From Bradyrhizobium uaiense (GTDB lineage Bacteria > Pseudomonadota > Alphaproteobacteria > Rhizobiales > Xanthobacteraceae): DNA of 35,980 nt. Of this stretch, positions 14,925 to 23,483 are shown one piece after another; the first letter of the stretch is position 1, and each line of letters opens with the position of its first letter. The position numbers were made by a program, and so were the translations under genes. The notes beneath the pieces are model-generated. The model made no database searches and had not been told where the DNA came from. It worked only from the letters and a program-made list of their open reading frames with translations. The DNA is taken from the NCBI RefSeq assembly GCF_010811875.1, contig NZ_VKHP01000070.1:1-35980 (forward strand), written 5' to 3'.

Positions 14925-15718
14925 CAGACTGCGACTTCGGCCTTGATGTGCGGATGCGGGTCGTAACCTTCGAGTTTGAAGTCTTCGTAACGGAACGCGA
15001 AGATTTCCTTCACATCAGGGTTGATCGCCATCGTCGGCAGCGGCAGCGTCGGACGCGTCAACTGCAGGCGCGCCTGCTCGAGATGGTTCGAGTAGAGATG
15101 CGCGTCACCGAGCGAGTGCACGAAATCGCCGGGCTTCAGCCCCGTCACCTGCGCCACCATCATGGTCAGCAGTGCGTAGGAGGCGATGTTGAAGGGCACG
15201 CCGAGGAAGACGTCGGCGGAGCGCTGATAGAGCTGGCAGGACAATTTGCCGTTGGCGACATAGAACTGGAACAGGCAGTGGCACGGCGGCAGCGCCATCT
15301 TGTCGACCTCGGCCGGATTCCAGGCGCTGACGATCAGCCGCCGCGAGTCCGGGTTGCGCTTGATCATGTCGATTACATTCGCAATCTGGTCGATGCTGCG
15401 GCCATCGGGCGCCGGCCATGAGCGCCATTGCGAACCGTAGACCGGGCCGAGATCGCCGTTGGCGTCGGCCCATTCGTCCCAGATCGTGACGCCGTTGTCG
15501 TTGAGATATTTGATGTTGGTGTCACCGGCGAGGAACCAGAGCAGTTCGTGGACGATCGCCTTCAGCGGCAGGCGCTTGGTGGTCAGCATCGGGAAGCCGG
15601 CCGAGAGGTTGAAGCGCATCTGATGGCCGAAGATCGACAGCGTGCCGGTGCCGGTGCGGTCGTGCTTCTCCGCGCCGTCGGCGAGGATGCGTTCGAGCAG
15701 GTCGTGATACTGGTTCAT
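14924..15718 (-). CDS. thyA: Thymidylate synthase
   Basis: Folate-dependent dUMP methylation to dTMP, producing dihydrofolate for FolA. The 264-residue protein from ATG 15718 matches the E. coli length exactly. RTGTGTLSIFG (dUMP phosphate loop), LLWFLAGDTNIKYL, catalytic Cys146 in ALPPCHCLFQFYV, QRSADVFLGVPFNIASYALL and DAHLYSNHLEQ are all present. The ribosome site is weak (CCAAGAATCAGTC). An extended frame to 15811 starts with non-family sequence and is rejected. First gene of the thyA-GNAT-folA operon. Confidence 0.97.
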   Translation of the reverse strand: MNQYHDLLERILADGAEKHDRTGTGTLSIFGHQMRFNLSAGFPMLTTKRLPLKAIVHELLWFLAGDTNIKYLNDNGVTIWDEWADANGDLGPVYGSQWRSWPAPDGRSIDQIANVIDMIKRNPDSRRLIVSAWNPAEVDKMALPPCHCLFQFYVANGKLSCQLYQRSADVFLGVPFNIASYALLTMMVAQVTGLKPGDFVHSLGDAHLYSNHLEQARLQLTRPTLPLPTMAINPDVKEIFAFRYEDFKLEGYDPHPHIKAEVAV

Positions 15719-15854
15719 GACTGATTCTTGGCGTCTGTTTCGGGCTTCCGAGGGAGCGGCGAATGTAGCGGCCAAGACCGCTGGTCGACACGCCGATTCG
15801 GCTGAACGCACCGATTATACCCTGAAAAATGAACACTCCTGCGCCAAACGACAA

Positions 15855-15878
15855 GGGGCGGAACTCGCGTCCCGCCCC
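15855..15878 (-). terminator. Hairpin terminator after tctC
   Basis: GGGGCGG (15855-15861) and CCGCCCC (15872-15878) form a perfect 7-bp G+C stem 27 bases past the tctC stop. On the minus strand it is followed by TTGTCGTTT, a broken T-tract. It separates the tct genes from thyA. Confidence 0.7.
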
Positions 15879-15904
15879 TCGCCTATCCACTTGATCGCGC
15901 TGGC

Positions 15905-16885
15905 TTAACTCGCTGGCTTCAGCACCGGCGTCCATTTCGCGATCTCGTTCTTGACGAGGGTCGCGAGCGCCTCCGGCGTGCGGTTGGCGGGCGCCGGGAT
16001 CACGCTGCCGAGCTCGAGCAGGCGCTTGCGGACGTTCTCGTCGTCGAGCGCCTTGATCGCCGCAGCATTCAGCGTCGCGATGATGGCGGGCGAGGTTCCC
16101 TTCGGCGCGAACACCGCGTTCCAGGCCTGGGCCTGGAACGCCGGCAGGCCGGCCTCCGTTGTGGTCGGGACATTGGGGAGCGACGGATTGCGCTCGGGGG
16201 TCGCGACCGCATAGGCCTTGATGGTGCCGGCGTTGATCTGCGGCACCGCATTGACGATCTGGTCGCACATGTAGTCGACCTGGCCGGCGACCAGCGCGTT
16301 CATCGCCGGGCCGGTGCCGTTGAACGGTACGCCGACCGGCTTGACGTCGAGGATCGAGTTCAGGAGCTCGCAGGACGCGTGCGAGACCGAGCCGATGCCG
16401 GCATGCGCGGCGTTGACCTTCTCGGCATTGGCCTTCACGTAGGCGACGAATTCCTTCAAATCCTTCGGCGGGAAATCCTTGCGGGCGAGGATCAGGATCG
16501 GCGTGCCCGCGAGCAGCGCGACCGGCTCGAAATCCTTTTCCGGATGATACGCAAGCTTCGGGTAGAGCGGCACGGACGCCGCGTGCGTGCCCATGTGTCC
16601 GGTGATCAGGGTGTAGCCGTCATTGGCGGCGCGTGCGGCACGCGTCGTCGCCGTGGTGCCGCCGGCGCCGACCACGTTTTCGATGACGATGCTCTGTCCA
16701 AGCGTTTGCGCCATGTGCGCGGTGACGATGCGCGAGATGACGTCGGTCGGACCGCCGGCTGCGAACGGCACGATCATGGTGATGGTGCGCGTCGGATAAT
16801 TTTGCGCAGACGCCGGCACGGCGAATGCGCCGAGCGCGGCAAATGCCGACAGGCATGCGCCCGCAAGCGAGCGAATGGACATCAT
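15905..16885 (-). CDS. tctC: Tripartite tricarboxylate transporter substrate-binding protein (Bug/TctC family)
   Basis: Periplasmic binding protein that captures a carboxylate and hands it to TctAB. From ATG 16885 (GGAGGAATCGAG upstream) it has 326 residues; an ATG follows directly at 16882. A Sec signal peptide ends near AVPASA-QNYP (about 28). The Bug-family hallmarks follow: YPTRTITMIVPFAAGGPTDVISR with the ligand-binding loop, VVGAGGTTATT, VNAAHAGIGS and VPFNGTGPAMNALVAGQVDYM. The substrate cannot be told from sequence; citrate, other di- or tricarboxylates or aromatic acids are all known for the family. Usually tctC is first in the operon, but here it lies downstream of tctA, after a terminator hairpin. 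Confidence 0.93.
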   Translation of the reverse strand: MMSIRSLAGACLSAFAALGAFAVPASAQNYPTRTITMIVPFAAGGPTDVISRIVTAHMAQTLGQSIVIENVVGAGGTTATTRAARAANDGYTLITGHMGTHAASVPLYPKLAYHPEKDFEPVALLAGTPILILARKDFPPKDLKEFVAYVKANAEKVNAAHAGIGSVSHASCELLNSILDVKPVGVPFNGTGPAMNALVAGQVDYMCDQIVNAVPQINAGTIKAYAVATPERNPSLPNVPTTTEAGLPAFQAQAWNAVFAPKGTSPAIIATLNAAAIKALDDENVRKRLLELGSVIPAPANRTPEALATLVKNEIAKWTPVLKPAS

Positions 16886-16915
16886 CTCGATTCCTCCCGG
16901 GAACGTTTGACCAAT

Positions 16916-16945
16916 AAAAATGCCGGCCAAATCGGCCGGCATTTT
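16916..16945. terminator. Bidirectional hairpin between tctA and tctC
   Basis: AAAAATGCCGGCC, a five-base loop, then GGCCGGCATTTTC: a perfect 8-bp stem (16921-16928 with 16934-16941), with A-run and T-run flanks on both sides. On the minus strand it lies about 75 bases past the tctA stop and 31 bases upstream of the tctC start. It should end or reduce tctBA transcription before tctC. Confidence 0.8.
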
Positions 16946-17018
16946 CATTTCACGAGACGACATCGAGTGTCGATTCGACTTCCGCCTGCGGCGCGCCGAC
17001 GCAGGACGTAAAGAACAC

Positions 17019-18581
17019 TCAGCCCTCGGACTCCACGAACACCTCGTCGCGCTTCGCGCGCAACGCCGGCAGCACCGCAAGCACCAGCAGGCCGGCCGCG
17101 ATCGCCAGCAGCACCGCCGACAGCGGCCGCGATAGGAACACGCTCCAGTCGCCGCGCGAGATCAGGAGTGCGCGACGCAGGTTCTCCTCCATCAGCGGAC
17201 CCAGCACCATGCCGAGCAGCAGCGGCGCCGGCTCGAAATCGTGCTTGATGAGCCAGTAGCCGACGAGGCCGAACGCGCCTGCGAGGACGACGTCGACCGG
17301 CGCGTTGTTCACCGAGTAGATGCCGATCGCGCAGAACACCACGATCGAGGGGAACATCAGCCGGTACGGCACGCGCAACAGACGAACCCAGATGCCGACC
17401 AGCGGCAGGTTGATGATGATCAGCATCAGATTGCCGATCCACATCGAGGCGATCATGCCCCAGACCAAATCGGGCTGCTTCTGCATCACCTGCGGGCCCG
17501 GCACGATGCCGTGAATGGTCATCGCGCCGACCATCAGCGCCATCACCGCGTTCGGCGGGATGCCGAGCGTGAGCAGCGGGATGAACGAGGTCTGCGCCGC
17601 GGCGTTGTTGGCGCTTTCCGGCGACGCAACGCCTTCGATCGCGCCGCGGCCGAACCGCGACGGATCTTTCGCCAGCTTCTTCTCGAGCGTATAGGCCGCG
17701 AACGAGGCGATCACGGCGCCGCCGCCCGGCAGAATGCCGAGGATCGAGCCGAGCACGGTGCCGCGCAGGATCGCAGGCGTGGAGTCCACCAGATCCTTTC
17801 TGGTCGGCATCAGGCCGGCGATCTTCTGCTGCACCAGATTGCGGTCCATCTCCGCGCCGTGGTCGAGGTTGCGGATGATCTCCGCGAAGCCGAACACGCC
17901 CATCGCCACGGTGGCGAAGCCAAGGCCGTCGGCAAGCTCGGGGACGTTAAAGGCCATGCGCGAGGCCCCGGTTTCGATGTCGGAGCCGACCATCGACAGC
18001 AACAGGCCCAATACGATCATCGCGATCGCCTTCAGCACCGAGCCCTTGGCGAGCACCACCGCGAAGATCAGACCGAGCACCATCAGCGAGAAATATTCGG
18101 CCGGGCCGAACGCCAGCGCGAGCTTGGTCAGCGGCGCGCCGAGCACGGCGATCAGCACGGTCGCGACGCAACCGGCGAAGAACGAGCCGATCGCCGCGAT
18201 CGCCAGCGCCGGACCGGCGCGGCCCTGCTTGGCCATCTGGTGGCCGTCGAGCGCTGTCACCACCGAGGTCGCTTCTCCGGGAATATTGACCAGGATCGAG
18301 GTGGTCGAACCGCCGTACTGCGCACCGTAATAAATGCCGGCGAGCATGATCAACGCGCCGACCGGCGGCAGGCCGAAGGTGATCGGCAGCAGCATCGCGA
18401 CGGTGGCAATGGTGCCGATACCGGGCAGCACGCCGACCAGCGTGCCGACCAGTGCGCCAATCAGGCACATGAGAATATTGATCGAAATCGGGACCGACAG
18501 GCCAAAGAGCCACGAGGGTGACCACCAGGTGATCTGAAACACCACACCGAAACCGTGGGCGAGATTGGCAAACAGTTCCAT
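17019..18581 (-). CDS. tctA: Tripartite tricarboxylate transporter large permease
   Basis: 520-residue integral membrane subunit with about twelve membrane segments. The family signature GALVGTLVGVLPGIGTIATV with MLLPITF lies near 43-70, and a second PG-containing repeat (ILGILPGGGAVIASFAAY) near 280, reflecting the internal duplication of TctA. ATG 18581 has GAGG five bases upstream; the GTG codon just before it is too near that site. It begins seven bases after the tctB stop. With TctB it forms the sodium- or proton-driven channel that accepts substrate from TctC. Confidence 0.94.
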   Translation of the reverse strand: MELFANLAHGFGVVFQITWWSPSWLFGLSVPISINILMCLIGALVGTLVGVLPGIGTIATVAMLLPITFGLPPVGALIMLAGIYYGAQYGGSTTSILVNIPGEATSVVTALDGHQMAKQGRAGPALAIAAIGSFFAGCVATVLIAVLGAPLTKLALAFGPAEYFSLMVLGLIFAVVLAKGSVLKAIAMIVLGLLLSMVGSDIETGASRMAFNVPELADGLGFATVAMGVFGFAEIIRNLDHGAEMDRNLVQQKIAGLMPTRKDLVDSTPAILRGTVLGSILGILPGGGAVIASFAAYTLEKKLAKDPSRFGRGAIEGVASPESANNAAAQTSFIPLLTLGIPPNAVMALMVGAMTIHGIVPGPQVMQKQPDLVWGMIASMWIGNLMLIIINLPLVGIWVRLLRVPYRLMFPSIVVFCAIGIYSVNNAPVDVVLAGAFGLVGYWLIKHDFEPAPLLLGMVLGPLMEENLRRALLISRGDWSVFLSRPLSAVLLAIAAGLLVLAVLPALRAKRDEVFVESEG

Positions 18582-18588
18582 CACGCCC

Positions 18589-19089
18589 TCACTGGATCAG
18601 GAAACGCGGGAACATCGGCATCGGAAGTCCCAGCACATAAGGGAACAGCAGCGCGCAGCCGAGCGTCAGGCAGGCACCGACAATGATGGCTTCGATCCAT
18701 TTGGTCTCGTGCGAGCCGAGTGCGGCGATCAGGAAGGCCGCAAAGGCGGAGACGACGAGGCCGAGCGGCCGGATCCCGACTGCGAAGAACACGATGGCCG
18801 CGGACACGAACAACGGGCCGCGCCAGGAATAGGCTGCGATATCCGGGCCGTCCTTGAGAACGCCCATCAGCGCAACGGCAGCGCCGAGCAACAGCAGCAG
18901 CACGGCAAACATGCGCGGCGCAGTTCCGGCGCCGAACGAAAATCCATGCATGCCCTGCAGATCGCTCGAGGCCCACAAGGCAAACAGCGCGACCGCCACC
19001 ATGGCGAGCCCGCCGATGAAGTCCTGCGGACCGCGTACCCATTCCGGCAAGATCGATTTGACCGGCGCCTCGCTCGGCGTATCGCTCAT
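18589..19089 (-). CDS. tctB: Tripartite tricarboxylate transporter small permease
   Basis: 166 residues with four predicted membrane helices (about 24-42, 59-80, 92-125, 135-155), the plan of the poorly conserved TctB subunit. DFIGGLAMVAVALFALWASSDLQGMHGFSFGAGTAPRMF is the typical first helix and re-entrant GxGxxPRxF region. The start follows GGGGGAAGCGAAGTC. First gene of the tct group; its gap to the chromate transporter gene upstream is 94 bases. Confidence 0.9.
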   Translation of the reverse strand: MSDTPSEAPVKSILPEWVRGPQDFIGGLAMVAVALFALWASSDLQGMHGFSFGAGTAPRMFAVLLLLLGAAVALMGVLKDGPDIAAYSWRGPLFVSAAIVFFAVGIRPLGLVVSAFAAFLIAALGSHETKWIEAIIVGACLTLGCALLFPYVLGLPMPMFPRFLIQ

Positions 19090-19183
19090 GACTTCGCTTC
19101 CCCCGTCAGGGCTGTCCCGCCCGCTTTGATTGAATGGCTTGGCTTTGTGGTGCGTTGACCGAAAGCCTTGCTAGCGATTTTCG

Positions 19184-19717
19184 TCAGACAACGCCAGCAA
19201 AACCCAGGAGACCTCCGGCAAGCAACATCCACAAGGGATTGATCCGCGTCGCAAAAGCAAGCGCGGCTGCGACAATGGTGATCAGCACCGCGATCCAACT
19301 TTGGTCTGATGTCTGCGTCACGATCAGCCCGGAGGCGGCCATCAGACCGATCGACAGCGGAACCAATGCGGCTTGAATGATCGCCGGCCAGCGCGCGTCG
19401 CGCGAGCGATCGAGGAAGCGGCTTACATAATAAGCAAGCAGCGCAGTCGGTCCGCACATCGCAACCGTCGCGGCCAGCGCCCCGGCGACGCCTGCGACAG
19501 AATAGCCTATCAGCGTCACGATCAGCACGTTCGGCCCCGGCGAGAGCTGCGAGATCGCGAACACGTCGGCGAACTGCTTGTCGGTCAGCCAGTGATGCAC
19601 GTCGACGGCGGCGCGATGCATTTCGGGGATCGCCGAATTGGCGCCGCCGACCGCAAACAGCGACATCAGGCCGAAGGTCCAGACCAGCGCCGCGACCGGG
19701 TTGGACTCCGAGCTCAT
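19184..19717 (-). CDS. chrA: Chromate transporter, second short CHR subunit
   Basis: 177 residues forming one CHR domain. FGLMSLFAVGGANSAIPEMHR is the first helix and signature, followed by the conserved QLSPGPNVLIVTLIGYSVAG, which matches the family FxxxxPGP motif. About five to six membrane segments are visible. ATG 19717 overlaps the stop of the upstream CHR gene by four bases. It is the distal half of a split ChrA; the halves are thought to work together in chromate efflux or sulfate-related transport. True physiological substrate unknown. Confidence 0.88.
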   Translation of the reverse strand: MSSESNPVAALVWTFGLMSLFAVGGANSAIPEMHRAAVDVHHWLTDKQFADVFAISQLSPGPNVLIVTLIGYSVAGVAGALAATVAMCGPTALLAYYVSRFLDRSRDARWPAIIQAALVPLSIGLMAASGLIVTQTSDQSWIAVLITIVAAALAFATRINPLWMLLAGGLLGFAGVV

Positions 19718-20325
19718 GCCTTCACCATGCGGCGCGTCAGGATCGTGACCGCAAGGCTGAGCGGGATCGCCACCAGCAGCACGATCTGGAGCGGCCACCG
19801 GATCAGTCCGATCGCGACGAAGACCGCGGCCAGAATGACGAGGCCTGTGACATCACGCCGCTTCAGGAGCGGCATCATCATCTTGAGGACGACGGCGAAC
19901 AGCAGCCCGACCGCGGCGCAGGCCACCCCTGCGAGGGTCCGGCGCAGGACGTCGATATCGCCGTAGCGGGCATACAGCGCGGCAAGGACGGTCGCGATCA
20001 CCATCGGCGGCCCGACCAGCCCGGCGAAAGCCGCAAGTCCGCCGGCGACGCCGCGAAAGCGCGAGCCGAATACGACCGACAGGTTGACGATGTTCGGACC
20101 TGGCAGGAAATGGCACAGCGCGAAGGTCTCGTTGAACTCCTCCGCCGTCATCCAGCGGTGCTGCTCGACGATCGAGCGCCGGGCCCAGACCAGGACCCCG
20201 CCAAAGCCGGCCAGCGACATCTTGGCAAAGGCCAGGAACAGCTCGAGCAGGCCCGGCTGATGGGGCGGAGACGGTGCGGAGGCATCCGGCGCCGGGGCGG
20301 CAACCGGCGGGGATTCCGGGGGCAT
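19714..20325 (-). CDS. chrA: Chromate transporter, first short CHR subunit
   Basis: 203 residues from ATG 20325 (a TTG two codons earlier is also possible; neither has a strong ribosome site). A Pro/Ala-rich N-terminus of about 25 residues precedes the CHR domain with FAKMSLAGFGGVLVWARR, WMTAEEFNETFALCHFLPGPNIVNLSVVFGSRFRG and hydrophobic segments to the end. The FLPGPN motif parallels SPGPN in the downstream gene, showing that the pair are paralogous halves of a chromate transporter. Translationally coupled to the second subunit by an ATGA overlap. Confidence 0.88.
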   Translation of the reverse strand: MPPESPPVAAPAPDASAPSPPHQPGLLELFLAFAKMSLAGFGGVLVWARRSIVEQHRWMTAEEFNETFALCHFLPGPNIVNLSVVFGSRFRGVAGGLAAFAGLVGPPMVIATVLAALYARYGDIDVLRRTLAGVACAAVGLLFAVVLKMMMPLLKRRDVTGLVILAAVFVAIGLIRWPLQIVLLVAIPLSLAVTILTRRMVKA

Positions 20326-20434
20326 GGGCAAAATCTAGAACGGCGTCAGGACGCCAGCCAAGCCAAATTGGTGTGTTTTCACAGCTGAAAGGGCCTGAAT
20401 CGGCTCTGTTTTTCTACGGCGTTGCCGCTATATT

Positions 20435-20760
20435 GGGGGTGCCGGTTCGCCGGCTATGGAAATAAATGGCCGTCGCAATAAACCATTCGGACCCGGGGGC
20501 GGTACCCGGCGCCTCCACCAGAACCCATCCTTCGCGGTGGCTTTCGGCGGGGGCGAAATAGGATCGACGAGGGCGTAAAGGGCGTGTTTTTTCTCGGTAT
20601 GGTTCCGCCGTTATCGGGCTAATGCAATAGTTGCCAACGACAACTTTGCTCCGGTTGCTCAGGCTGCGTAACGCAGTTTGAAAGACCATCTTAAAGTCCT
20701 AACGGGTTAAGCTCCGTTAGGCGGGGTTCGGAGGCACCTGGCAACAGAAGCCTCCACTTT
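20435..20760 (+). ncRNA. ssrA: Permuted two-piece tmRNA (ssrA)
   Basis: Transfer-messenger RNA that rescues stalled ribosomes and tags the nascent chain. The acceptor piece comes first: T-arm CCGGG-GGCGGTA-CCCGG (20493-20509), acceptor strand CGCCTCC (20510-20516), A, and encoded CCA (20518-20520). A 28-base segment that should be excised follows. The coding piece then starts at GGGGGCG (20549-20555), which pairs with CGCCTCC and leaves a G3-U70 wobble, the alanyl-tRNA synthetase identity. The tag frame GCC AAC GAC ... GCG TAA (20633-20671) encodes ANDNFAPVAQAA. GGAGGC (20730-20735) and GCCTCC (20750-20755), followed by TTTATTT, close the gene. A TATATT at 20429-20434 fits a -10 box. Outer ends are approximate. 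Confidence 0.93.
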
Positions 20761-20903
20761 ATTTCCGATCGGGCGTCCGCCCGCATTATCCGCTACCAGC
20801 CCTGCTGATTTCCGGCTCCCGGCGGGGTAGCATGGCCAAAAGGGCGAGTCGGACGGGTCCGACGACGCCGTGCCGGCCATTATTTCGAAGCGACAGGATC
20901 ACC

Positions 20904-21425
20904 ATGGCGACCGATCACATCCGATATGACGTGCTGGCGCGCGATGCGCTGCGCGGGGTGCTGCGCCGGGTGTTGTCCGACGCCGCCGAACATGGCTTGC
21001 CGGGTGAGCACCATTTCTACATCACCTTCCTGTCGCACGGCGACGGCGTGAAGCTGTCACCACGACTGCTCGCGCAATATCCGGAAGAGATGACCATCAT
21101 CCTGCAGCACCAGTTCTGGGACCTGGTGGTGACCGAGGACCGGTTCGAGGTCGGCCTGTCGTTCGGCGGGGTTCCCGAGCGGCTGAATGTGCCGTTCGCC
21201 GCGGTGACGCGCTTCCTCGACCCGTCGGCGCCGTTCGATCTGCGGTTCGACGTCTCGGACGCGCTGTCCGAGGAAGCCCCTCCCGCCACCGCGCCGGCCT
21301 CTCCGCTTCCCGCACCGGCCGCCCGCGCCACGGTGGAGACCGAGACGGCCGAGACCGAGCAGGAGCCTGCAAAGCCCAGCGAAGGCGCCGAGGTCGTCCG
21401 GCTCGACCGCTTCCGCAAGAAGTAA
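20904..21425 (+). CDS. sspB: SspB-family ClpXP adaptor
   Basis: 173 residues. The folded domain (about 5-115) matches alphaproteobacterial SspB: DHIRYDVLARDALRGVLRRVL, HHFYITFLSHGDGVKLS, YPEEMTIILQHQFWDLVV and FEVGLSFGGVPERLNVPFAAVTRF. It binds ssrA-tagged substrates and tethers them to ClpX. A Pro/Ala/Glu-rich flexible linker (about 118-160) leads to the conserved tail VVRLDRFRKK, the likely ClpX-docking motif. ATG 20904 has AGGATCACC upstream; the frame extends back to 20832 without support. It lies about 140 bases after ssrA, so the tag and its reader are neighbours. Confidence 0.9.
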   Translation: MATDHIRYDVLARDALRGVLRRVLSDAAEHGLPGEHHFYITFLSHGDGVKLSPRLLAQYPEEMTIILQHQFWDLVVTEDRFEVGLSFGGVPERLNVPFAAVTRFLDPSAPFDLRFDVSDALSEEAPPATAPASPLPAPAARATVETETAETEQEPAKPSEGAEVVRLDRFRKK

Positions 21426-21470
21426 TCTAACACAGATCACTCCGCGACCTTGTAGGATGCTTGAGAGGTT

Positions 21471-21493
21471 CGGGATGACAGATCGTCATCCCG
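21471..21493 (+). terminator. Hairpin after sspB
   Basis: CGGGATGAC (21471-21479) and GTCATCCCG (21485-21493) form a perfect 9-bp stem with a five-base loop, 46 bases after the sspB stop. The T content after it (GACTATCTTCT) is low, so termination is plausible but not certain. The sequence GGGATGAC also resembles part of the dispersed repeat at 9643-9746. Confidence 0.5.
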
Positions 21494-21602
21494 GACTATC
21501 TTCTGCATGAACGTGCTTCTTGCGCGGACGCTTTCGCGTTGTCGTGCCGGAAAGTCCGGCGCCATGCCGGTTCACGTTCTGACGACGCAACGGAGAGCAT
21601 CC

Positions 21603-23018
21603 ATGGCTCAATCGACGACACCATCCAACGCCGCCACCCGCAGCGAGACCGACAGCTTCGGTCCGATCGACGTCCCTGCCGATCGCTACTGGGGCGCGCA
21701 GACCGAACGCTCGCGGCAGAATTTCAAGATCGGCCACGACCGGATGCCGATCGCGATCATCCATGCACTCGGCGTCGTCAAGCTCGCGGCAGCAGAAACC
21801 AATCGCGAACTCGGCCAGCTCGATGCACGCCGCGCCGACGCCATCGTCAGCGCCGCCAGGGAAGTGATCGAAGGCAAGCTCGACGATCATTTTCCGCTCG
21901 TGGTCTGGCAGACCGGCTCCGGCACGCAGACCAACATGAACGTGAACGAGGTGATCGCCAATCGTGCCAACCAGATGCTCGGCGGCGAGCTCGGCGCCAA
22001 GCAGCCGATCCATCCGAACGATCATGTCAACATGAGCCAGTCGTCGAACGACTCGTTTCCGACCGCGATGCATATCGCAGCCGCAAGCCGCATCATCGCC
22101 GACCTGATCCCCTCGCTCACCGAGCTGCATCAGGCGCTGCACCAGAAGCAGGAGGCGTTTGCCAAGATCGTGAAGATCGGACGCACGCATACCCAGGACG
22201 CGACACCGCTGACGCTCGGCCAGGAATTCTCCGGCTACGCCGCGCAGGTCGAGAGCGGCATCGCGCGGCTGCACATTGCGGTGAAGGAGCTGTTTCCGCT
22301 CGCGCAGGGCGGCACCGCTGTCGGCACCGGCCTCAACTCGAAGCCGGAATTCGCGAGCGCTTTCGCCAGGCACGTTGCCGAGATCACCAAATTGCCGTTC
22401 ACCAGCGCTACAAACAAGTTCGAGGCGCTGGCTTCCAACGATGCCTATGTGCTGGTGCACGGCGCGATCAATTCGGTGGCGACCGGCCTGTTCAAGATCG
22501 CCAACGACATTCGTTTCCTCGGATCCGGCCCGCGCTCGGGTCTCGGCGAACTGATCCTGCCGGAGAACGAGCCGGGCTCGTCGATCATGCCGGGCAAGGT
22601 CAACCCGACCCAATGCGAAGCCATGACCATGGTCTGCTGCCAGGTGTTCGGCAATCAGACCACGATCACCGTCGCCGGCAGCCAGGGCCATTTCGAGCTG
22701 AACGTGTACAAGCCCGTATTGGCATATTGTATGATAAATTCCATTCAGTTGCTGTCTGATGTCGTCCGCTCATTTACTGAGCATTGCGTTGTCGGCATAC
22801 GCGCCGACGAAAAGCGCATCAACGAACTGATGCAACGCTCGCTGATGCTGGTGACCGCGCTCGCGCCGAAGATCGGTTACGACAACGCAGCCAAGGTCGC
22901 CAAGTCGGCGCACGCGCACGGAACGACGTTGAAGGAAGAGGCTTTGCGGCTTGGATTTGTGTCTGCGGATGAATTTGACCGCCTCGTGCAGCCGGACAAA
23001 ATGACACACCCCGGCTGA
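21603..23018 (+). CDS. fumC: Fumarate hydratase, class II
   Basis: Oxygen-stable, iron-free fumarase of the TCA cycle converting fumarate to malate. From ATG 21603 (GGAGAGCATCC upstream) it has 471 residues. Family motifs are the N-terminal DRYWGAQTERSRQNF, TGSGTQTNMNVNEVIANRA, SSNDSFPTAMHIAA, the GRTHTQDATPLTLGQE catalytic segment with His, and the fumarase/aspartase signature GSSIMPGKVNPTQ. The last 40 residues are complete. An in-frame extension upstream to 21507 lacks family similarity. Single gene, next to sspB but probably transcribed independently. Confidence 0.96.
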   Translation: MAQSTTPSNAATRSETDSFGPIDVPADRYWGAQTERSRQNFKIGHDRMPIAIIHALGVVKLAAAETNRELGQLDARRADAIVSAAREVIEGKLDDHFPLVVWQTGSGTQTNMNVNEVIANRANQMLGGELGAKQPIHPNDHVNMSQSSNDSFPTAMHIAAASRIIADLIPSLTELHQALHQKQEAFAKIVKIGRTHTQDATPLTLGQEFSGYAAQVESGIARLHIAVKELFPLAQGGTAVGTGLNSKPEFASAFARHVAEITKLPFTSATNKFEALASNDAYVLVHGAINSVATGLFKIANDIRFLGSGPRSGLGELILPENEPGSSIMPGKVNPTQCEAMTMVCCQVFGNQTTITVAGSQGHFELNVYKPVLAYCMINSIQLLSDVVRSFTEHCVVGIRADEKRINELMQRSLMLVTALAPKIGYDNAAKVAKSAHAHGTTLKEEALRLGFVSADEFDRLVQPDKMTHPG

Positions 23019-23294
23019 GCGAGCGACGCGCAATGTCCGGATAATTACGGTCACCGTGCGTGATATAATTATGGATCATAACTCCTAAAGACTAAGGCGA
23101 GTTACCTATCAGCTCTGCGTTGGCGCATGGTACAGACGTCTAGTTTTCGCAGAGCGAAACGGATTCTTTGATGCTATCACGAGCATCAGATGGGGATTCG
23201 GGATGGATATCGAGCCGGGCGCGCAGCGCAATCGCTCTTGCTTTCGTCACGATGCATCACCAATTCTGCTCTGGGGACGATGAGGACGACGAGC

Positions 23295-23483
23295 ATGGGC
23301 GACGTGGTCAACTTGAAACGATTCAAGAAGCGCGGTGAGCGCGAACAAGCAGCGAAGCAGGCCGAAGCCAATCGTGCGCTATTCGGTCGCACCAAATCCG
23401 AACGGGCGCGCGACGAATTTCTCGGCGAGCGCAGCGCTCGTCAGCTCGATCAGCATCGCATCGAAAGTGGAGACGCATCATGA
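23295..23483 (+). CDS. Small basic DUF4169-type protein
   Basis: 62 residues starting MGDVVNLKRFKKRGEREQAAKQAEANRALFGRTK and continuing with a charged helix ending DQHRIESGDAS. This matches my recollection of the short DUF4169 family of alphaproteobacteria. It is highly basic at the N-terminus and probably helical. ATG 23295 has AGGACGACGAGC upstream; another ATG at 23280 is in frame but lacks family similarity. Its stop overlaps the start of the RHH gene by four bases, so the two form a coupled pair. A TATAAT-like sequence at about 23061 may mark the promoter. Function unknown. Confidence 0.8.
   Translation: MGDVVNLKRFKKRGEREQAAKQAEANRALFGRTKSERARDEFLGERSARQLDQHRIESGDAS

Noticed and set aside
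20414..20689. Minus-strand 91-codon frame over the ssrA gene
   Set aside because: The plus strand here encodes tmRNA with paired acceptor strands, CCA end and tag frame; the reverse frame is incidental.
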